DNA of 33,992 nt from CAZSAT01 sp964604675. Its GTDB lineage: Bacteria > Myxococcota_A > UBA796 > CAJQPC01. The notes beneath the pieces were generated by a model that saw nothing but the letters and a program-made list of their open reading frames with translations, did not search any database and was not told where the DNA came from. Location of the stretch: contig CAZSAT010000080.1 of the NCBI GenBank assembly GCA_964604675.1, positions 1 through 33,992 on the forward strand, in the 5' to 3' direction. A program made the translations under genes and the position numbers. Shown piece by piece: positions 30,574-33,992 of the stretch (position 1 is the first letter of the stretch; the number at the start of each line of letters is the position of its first letter).

Positions 30574-31711
30574 TCGACGCTCGGGATGGCGCCCCCTCAC
30601 CGAGCTCGTGGCACGCGGTGAGCCTGCGCTTGCCGAGCCTCTCGCCGAGGCGCTCGCCTTCACCGGCCGCGTGGACGAGCTGACGCACGGCTTCCACGCG
30701 TACCCGGCGGGGATGCACGCCCACGCGGCGCGCTCCCTCCTGGAGCTGCTCCCGGGGACGTCGCTCTACGATCCGTTCTGCGGGGGCGGCACCAGCCTCG
30801 TCGAGGGACTTCGCGAGGGTCGCCGGGTCGTCGGACGGGATCTGTCACCGGTGGCCCTGCTGGTGGCTCGGGCACGGACGACCCTCTGCGACGAGGCCCA
30901 CCGCACCGCCTTTCGGAGCGCCGGACGGCGCATCACGGAGCGGGCGCGCGCCGCCACCGCCCTGCCGCAGGGCGACGGGGCCCACCGCCTCTCGGAGTGG
31001 TACGACGCGCAGACTGCGCGCGAGCTCGAGGGCCTCTGCGAGGGCATCGAGGCGGCCGACGGGCCGGTCCAGGGCTTGCTGTGGGCGTGCTTCTCCTCGA
31101 TCGTGGTCAAGGTCAGCCAGCGCGAGAGCGAGACGAGCCGGAAACATGTGCCGGGCGCCCGCCCGCCGGGCAGCACGGCCGTGCTGTTCCACAAGAAGGT
31201 CCGGGAGCTCGGCAGGCGGCTGGCAGCGCTGGAAGGCGCTGTGACCGCCGGAGGGACGGCCGCCATCCGTCGTGGGGACGCCCGCGATCCCGTGGACGGA
31301 CCCTTCGAGGCGGCGCTGACGTCCCCGCCGTACCCCGGGGTCTTCGACTACTTGCCCCTCCAGGAGCTCCGGCGCCTGTGGCTCGGCTTCGAAGACGGAG
31401 AGGGCCTCCGGGCCGAGGTGGGGACCCGGCGCAGCTTTCGCGCGGATCGCAAGCGCGCGCTCGCGCAGTGGCGTGGCGACACCGTCGCCTGGATGGCGTC
31501 CGTGACGCGGGCCCTCAGGCACGGCGGGCGGCTCGCCGTCGTGATCGGTGACGGCCTCGTCGGCGACCGAGCCATCGACACCCTGCAGTCCACCACGTCC
31601 GCGGGCGAAGAGGCGGGCCTGCGCGTGCTCGCCAGCGCGAGCGGGGGGCGCCACGACCCAGGGCGCAACGCGGTCCGCCACGAGCACATCCTCCTCCTGG
31701 AGCGCCCATGA
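30566..31711 (+). CDS. DNA methyltransferase (TSPPY type, motif I before motif IV)
   Basis: This 381-residue S-adenosylmethionine-dependent methyltransferase starts at GTG 30566, overlapping the Tim44-like gene by eight bases. HGFHAYPAGMHAHAARSLL precedes LYDPFCGGGTSLVEG (motif I, about residues 69-83) and GRRVVGRDLSPVALLVARA (motif II region). TSPPYPGVFDYLPL near residue 252 is motif IV, of the (S/D)PPY type that methylates the exocyclic amino group of cytosine-N4 or adenine-N6; RNA substrates are also possible for some relatives. The order I then IV differs from the beta-class order. No restriction endonuclease is adjacent. The stop shares ATGA with the MazG-like gene. Confidence 0.8.
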   Translation: MADRRSGWRPLTELVARGEPALAEPLAEALAFTGRVDELTHGFHAYPAGMHAHAARSLLELLPGTSLYDPFCGGGTSLVEGLREGRRVVGRDLSPVALLVARARTTLCDEAHRTAFRSAGRRITERARAATALPQGDGAHRLSEWYDAQTARELEGLCEGIEAADGPVQGLLWACFSSIVVKVSQRESETSRKHVPGARPPGSTAVLFHKKVRELGRRLAALEGAVTAGGTAAIRRGDARDPVDGPFEAALTSPPYPGVFDYLPLQELRRLWLGFEDGEGLRAEVGTRRSFRADRKRALAQWRGDTVAWMASVTRALRHGGRLAVVIGDGLVGDRAIDTLQSTTSAGEEAGLRVLASASGGRHDPGRNAVRHEHILLLERP

Positions 31712-32070
31712 GCACCACGCTGAGCGAGCTCCAACGGCGCGTCGTCGCCTTCTCCGACGAGCGGGAATGGGCGCAGTTCCACGCGCCGAGGAACCTCGCG
31801 ATGGCGGTGTCGGTCGAGGCTGCCGAGCTCCTGGAGCTCTTCCTGTGGTGCGAAGACGAGGGTCCGCAGCCTGCGGTCGCGAGCCGACACGCGCGCGTGG
31901 CCGAAGAAGCTGCGGACGTGCTCATCACGCTCTTGAACCTGGCGGAGCGCGCAGGCTTCGATCTCGAGGCGGCGGTGCTGGCCAAGCTCGCGAACAACGC
32001 CGAGCGCTACCCCGCCGACCGCGTGAGAGGGAAGATGCTGAAGTACGACGAGTACGGAGGCGAACCCTGA
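31708..32070 (+). CDS. MazG-fold nucleotide pyrophosphohydrolase (dCTPase/RS21-C6-like)
   Basis: This 120-residue protein closely follows the dCTP pyrophosphatase (DCTPP1/RS21-C6) pattern: FSDEREWAQFHAPRNLAMAVSVEAAELLELFLW, then VAEEAADVLITLLNLAERAGFDLEAAVLAKLANNAERYP. The Mg-binding ExxE and ExxD residues are Glu37/Glu40 and Glu67/Asp70. Family members hydrolyse dCTP and modified dCTP to dCMP and pyrophosphate, cleaning the nucleotide pool. It overlaps the upstream methyltransferase by four bases, and GGAGG near its end may serve the next gene. Confidence 0.9.
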   Translation: MSTTLSELQRRVVAFSDEREWAQFHAPRNLAMAVSVEAAELLELFLWCEDEGPQPAVASRHARVAEEAADVLITLLNLAERAGFDLEAAVLAKLANNAERYPADRVRGKMLKYDEYGGEP

Positions 32071-32705
32071 ACCCGTTGTCGCTGGTCGGCGTGGACGTGG
32101 TGTCGTGGGATCTGGACGGCACCCTCTACGAGCTGCCAGCGCTCGAGCGCGCCCTCATGTGGCTGGCCCTCAAGCGCCTGTTCCGGGCCCCGTTCCGCAC
32201 GTGGCGCGAGCTGCGATGGCTCGGCCGTCACCAGCGCCACCACGCGGCCGTGCGGCGACGTGGCGGGCTCGATGGGCTGGAGGCACCGTGGGATGCATCG
32301 GCCTGGCAGGACGTCGCAGACCGCTGGTTTCCTCCTGGCCTCCGCGTCGTGGGGCTCCATCCGGGCGCCCGCGGGGTGCTCGACGCGATCGACGCCGCGG
32401 GCGTGCGCCAGGTCCTCGTCAGCGACTACGTGGCCGACGCGAAGCTCGTCGCTCTCGGCCTCGAAGACCGCTTCGACGCCGTCTTCAGCGGCGAGGAGCT
32501 GGGGGTGATCAAGCCGTCACCGCTCTTGTTCGAGCATGTCTGCCGCACGCTGCAGGTCCGGCCCGACCGGCTGCTTCACCTCGGCGACCGTCACGACGCC
32601 GATGGACTCTCCGCGCGCGACGCCGGATGCCAGGTCCGGATCGTGCGACCGCGTGACCTGGTGACGCTGGAGGTCGTGACGGGGTGGGACGCCGGCCTAC
32701 AATGA
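32067..32705 (+). CDS. HAD-superfamily hydrolase
   Basis: This HAD phosphatase-like protein of about 212 residues has the catalytic DxD in VSWDLDGTLYEL (motif I), the Ser of motif II in VLVSDYV, Lys in GVIKPSPLLF (motif III) and the acidic pair HLGDRHDADGLSARDAGC (motif IV); a helical cap (MWLALKRLFRAPFRTWREL to AWQDVADRWFP) lies between. Likely substrate is a small phosphate ester. The start is set at CTG 32067, sharing CTGA with the MazG-like stop and six bases after GGAGG (32056-32060). TTG 32076 and GTG 32091 are in-frame alternatives with worse spacing. The stop overlaps the FHA gene's -10 element. Confidence 0.8.
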   Translation: MNPLSLVGVDVVSWDLDGTLYELPALERALMWLALKRLFRAPFRTWRELRWLGRHQRHHAAVRRRGGLDGLEAPWDASAWQDVADRWFPPGLRVVGLHPGARGVLDAIDAAGVRQVLVSDYVADAKLVALGLEDRFDAVFSGEELGVIKPSPLLFEHVCRTLQVRPDRLLHLGDRHDADGLSARDAGCQVRIVRPRDLVTLEVVTGWDAGLQ

Positions 32706-32712
32706 CCCCATG
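32676..32712 (+). promoter_or_regulatory. Strong candidate leaderless promoter of the FHA gene
   Basis: GTGACG (32676-32681), a 16-base spacer, then TACAAT (32698-32703), six bases (GACCCC) and ATG at 32710. TACAAT is the best -10 match in the window, and no ribosome binding site precedes the ATG. The element overlaps the stop of the HAD gene. Confidence 0.5.
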
Positions 32713-33414
32713 GCCTGCCTGATCATCCGCGACGGACGTCGCCAGGACTGCGTGTTCGCCCTCCGCAACGAACGGGTGGGCATCGGCCGCCACGATGGAA
32801 ACGAGCTCACCCTTCCCAATGTCTCGGTCAGCCGGCAGCACGCGCGCCTGCGCCAGGAGCTCGAGGGCTGGTTCCTCGAAGACGCCGGTTCCCAGAACGG
32901 TGTGAAGGTCAACGATCGCCCCGTGCAGCGCCAGATGCTGGTGACGGGCGACCGCATCCAGATCGGACGCTACGTGCTCATCTTCGTGGCGGACGAGCTC
33001 GCAGAGCCTGTGTTCGAGGGCAAGCTGGTGGAAGCGCTTCCCCGGTGGATGGGTGCCACCCGAGTCCACGCCGCCCGGACGTTCCGCTTCGATCCTGGGG
33101 ATCTGGCGCGTGCACGCCAGCGACGCGACACCACGCGCCAGCTGACCCTGCGCGGCGACCGAGGAGACACCGAGCTGAAGGACGCCGTGGTGACACTCGG
33201 ACCGGGACACGATGTTCCGGTGCGCTTGCCGGGCCGGGCCGGCGTGAAGGTCGCGGAGCTGCGGCGCACGTCGCGCGGCTACCAGCTCGTCAAGCTCGAC
33301 CGCTGGGCGACCGTCAAGGTCAACGGTGTCACGGTGCTGCGGCGCGAGCTCCGACCGGGCGACAAGCTCCTGGTGGGAGAGTCCACGTTCACCTTCGAGG
33401 GTGCCGAGGGCTGA
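32710..33414 (+). CDS. Protein with an FHA domain and a second degenerate FHA-like domain
   Basis: This 234-residue cytosolic protein has a canonical FHA domain at residues about 20-92: VGIGRHDGNELTL (Gly26-Arg27), VSVSRQHARL (SRxH, 41-44) and SQNGVKVND, which together bind phosphothreonine. The C-terminal half (about residues 150-232) repeats the same layout in degenerate form: VTLGPGHDVPVRLPGRAGVKVAELRR, then WATVKVNGVTVLRRELRPGDKLLVGESTFTF, lacking the Arg and SxxH. FHA proteins read phosphothreonine marks made by Ser/Thr kinases such as the one in this window. It has its own promoter-like element and is convergent with the regulator gene, 24 bases away. Confidence 0.88.
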   Translation: MACLIIRDGRRQDCVFALRNERVGIGRHDGNELTLPNVSVSRQHARLRQELEGWFLEDAGSQNGVKVNDRPVQRQMLVTGDRIQIGRYVLIFVADELAEPVFEGKLVEALPRWMGATRVHAARTFRFDPGDLARARQRRDTTRQLTLRGDRGDTELKDAVVTLGPGHDVPVRLPGRAGVKVAELRRTSRGYQLVKLDRWATVKVNGVTVLRRELRPGDKLLVGESTFTFEGAEG

Positions 33415-33438
33415 CTCCGTCCGGAGCCCCTCACGAAA

Positions 33439-33992
33439 CTACGTGGTGGGCTTGGGTGTGCTCGGTCCGACCATGCGTTGCACGAGCGTCAGGAGAGCCT
33501 CGAGCTTGACGGGCTTGGCGATGAAGTCATCGAACGCCTCGGACGCGATGCGCGCCTCGATCTCCGGGTCGCGGTAGGCGGTGCACGCGACGACGGGGAG
33601 GTGGGCCGTGTCCCGATCGGCGCGGAGCCGGCGCAGCACCTCGAAGCCGTCCATCCCCGGCATCATGATGTCCATCAAGACGAGGTCCGGCTTGAAGCGC
33701 GCGATGGTGTACCCGGCGACGAAGCCGCTCTCGGCGACCTCGACCTCGTAGCCGCCCTTCAGGGTCAGGTAGTCCTGCACGGTCTCGGAGAAGTCCGGCT
33801 CGTCGTCGACGACGAGGACGCGGCGGACCCCGGCGAAGCTCGCGACGTAGTCGTCGGGCAGCGGGTAGTCGTTGCGACGGGCGAAGGCCAGGAGGTCCTT
33901 CTGGGCGATCCGCCGGTGACCGCCGGGCGTTCGGTGGGCGGCCAACAGGTCGTTCTTGACCCAGTTGACCACGGTCGGCAGGCTGACGCCTA
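33439..33992 (-). CDS. Response regulator with N-terminal HTH, 5' end outside the window
   Basis: The frame is open to the right edge, giving about 184 residues. The first visible part, GVSLPTVVNWVKNDLLAAHRTPGGHRRI, is a BldC/MerR-like helix-turn-helix; the sequence suggests a few more N-terminal residues lie beyond the window. A receiver domain follows: VLVVDDEPDFSETVQDYL (acidic pair), PDLVLMDIMMPGMDGFEVL (phospho-acceptor Asp), VACTAY (Thr) and FIAKPVK (Lys). HTH before receiver is the reverse of the usual order. The partner kinase is not visible here. Convergent with the FHA gene. Confidence 0.88.
   Translation of the reverse strand, partial: GVSLPTVVNWVKNDLLAAHRTPGGHRRIAQKDLLAFARRNDYPLPDDYVASFAGVRRVLVVDDEPDFSETVQDYLTLKGGYEVEVAESGFVAGYTIARFKPDLVLMDIMMPGMDGFEVLRRLRADRDTAHLPVVACTAYRDPEIEARIASEAFDDFIAKPVKLEALLTLVQRMVGPSTPKPTT

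Noticed and set aside
33405..33430. Hairpin CTCCG/CGGAG between the FHA and regulator genes as a terminator
   Set aside because: Five-base stem with a two-base loop and no T-run on either strand.
1..33992. tRNA, rRNA, CRISPR, insertion sequences or prophage
   Set aside because: No clover-leaf or rRNA segments, no regularly spaced direct repeats and no transposase, integrase or phage structural motifs were seen on reading both strands by eye.

Overview
This is a GC-rich (about 70% by eye), gene-dense stretch of a bacterial chromosome. The best guess is a Myxococcota or related deltaproteobacterial lineage. The signs are lipoproteins with Asp/Gly/Ser/Thr-rich linkers after the lipobox, a Cys-rich CxxDxDC tail, an HGDLKPQN Ser/Thr kinase, FHA and TPR proteins, and a regulator with an N-terminal HTH and a receiver domain. 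The assignment is inference. I see no rRNA, tRNA, CRISPR array, insertion sequence or phage gene. No gene-free stretch exceeds about 160 bases. I support 35 protein genes, two of them cut by the window ends.

Layout. (1) 1-1765: the 5' part of an RND/MMPL-type exporter (minus), divergent from a YghO-like GNAT protein. (2) 1752-7379, minus: a tightly packed run of two tandem paralogous membrane TPR proteins, coaD (CoA synthesis), a small degenerate histidine-kinase-like protein, and glmS (amino-sugar synthesis). (3) 7536-10650: a CinA/MoaB-fold protein, mutY (convergent, overlapping) and a polytopic membrane protein. (4) 10696-18538: two NorQ/NorD-like pairs (MoxR-type AAA+ ATPase plus VWA protein), one per strand, flanking a DUF1207-like protein, a 35-residue membrane peptide and a YceI-like lipoprotein. 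(5) 18623-22590: a PLP aminotransferase and nadA (plus), then a secreted barrel-like protein and a variant PRPP synthetase (minus). (6) 22639-28460: a Ser/Thr kinase fused to a NACHT/AAA-like module, a beta-propeller lipoprotein, a Cys-rich lipoprotein, a small unknown protein coupled to an SRPBCC-fold protein, a sulfotransferase and a periplasmic cupin. (7) 28508-33414, plus: a coupled cluster of TPM-domain protein, a double Tim44-like/zinc-ribbon membrane protein, a DNA methyltransferase, a dCTPase-like MazG-fold protein, a HAD hydrolase and a two-FHA protein. (8) 33439 to the end, minus: an HTH plus receiver regulator, partial.

How the genes work together. Housekeeping functions (glmS, coaD, mutY, nadA, prs) are interleaved with lineage-specific envelope and signalling genes. 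Stop/start overlaps (ATGA, GTGA, possibly CTGA) are common, so translational coupling is probably widespread. Nearly every convergent pair overlaps or is separated by 3-7 bases, leaving no room for ordinary intergenic terminators. Several genes have a -10-like hexamer 6-7 bases before the ATG and no ribosome binding site, which suggests leaderless transcripts.

The two best candidates for undescribed biology are the mirrored NorQ/NorD modules, which have no recognisable metalloenzyme target nearby, and the TPM/Tim44-zinc-ribbon/methyltransferase/dCTPase/HAD cluster.
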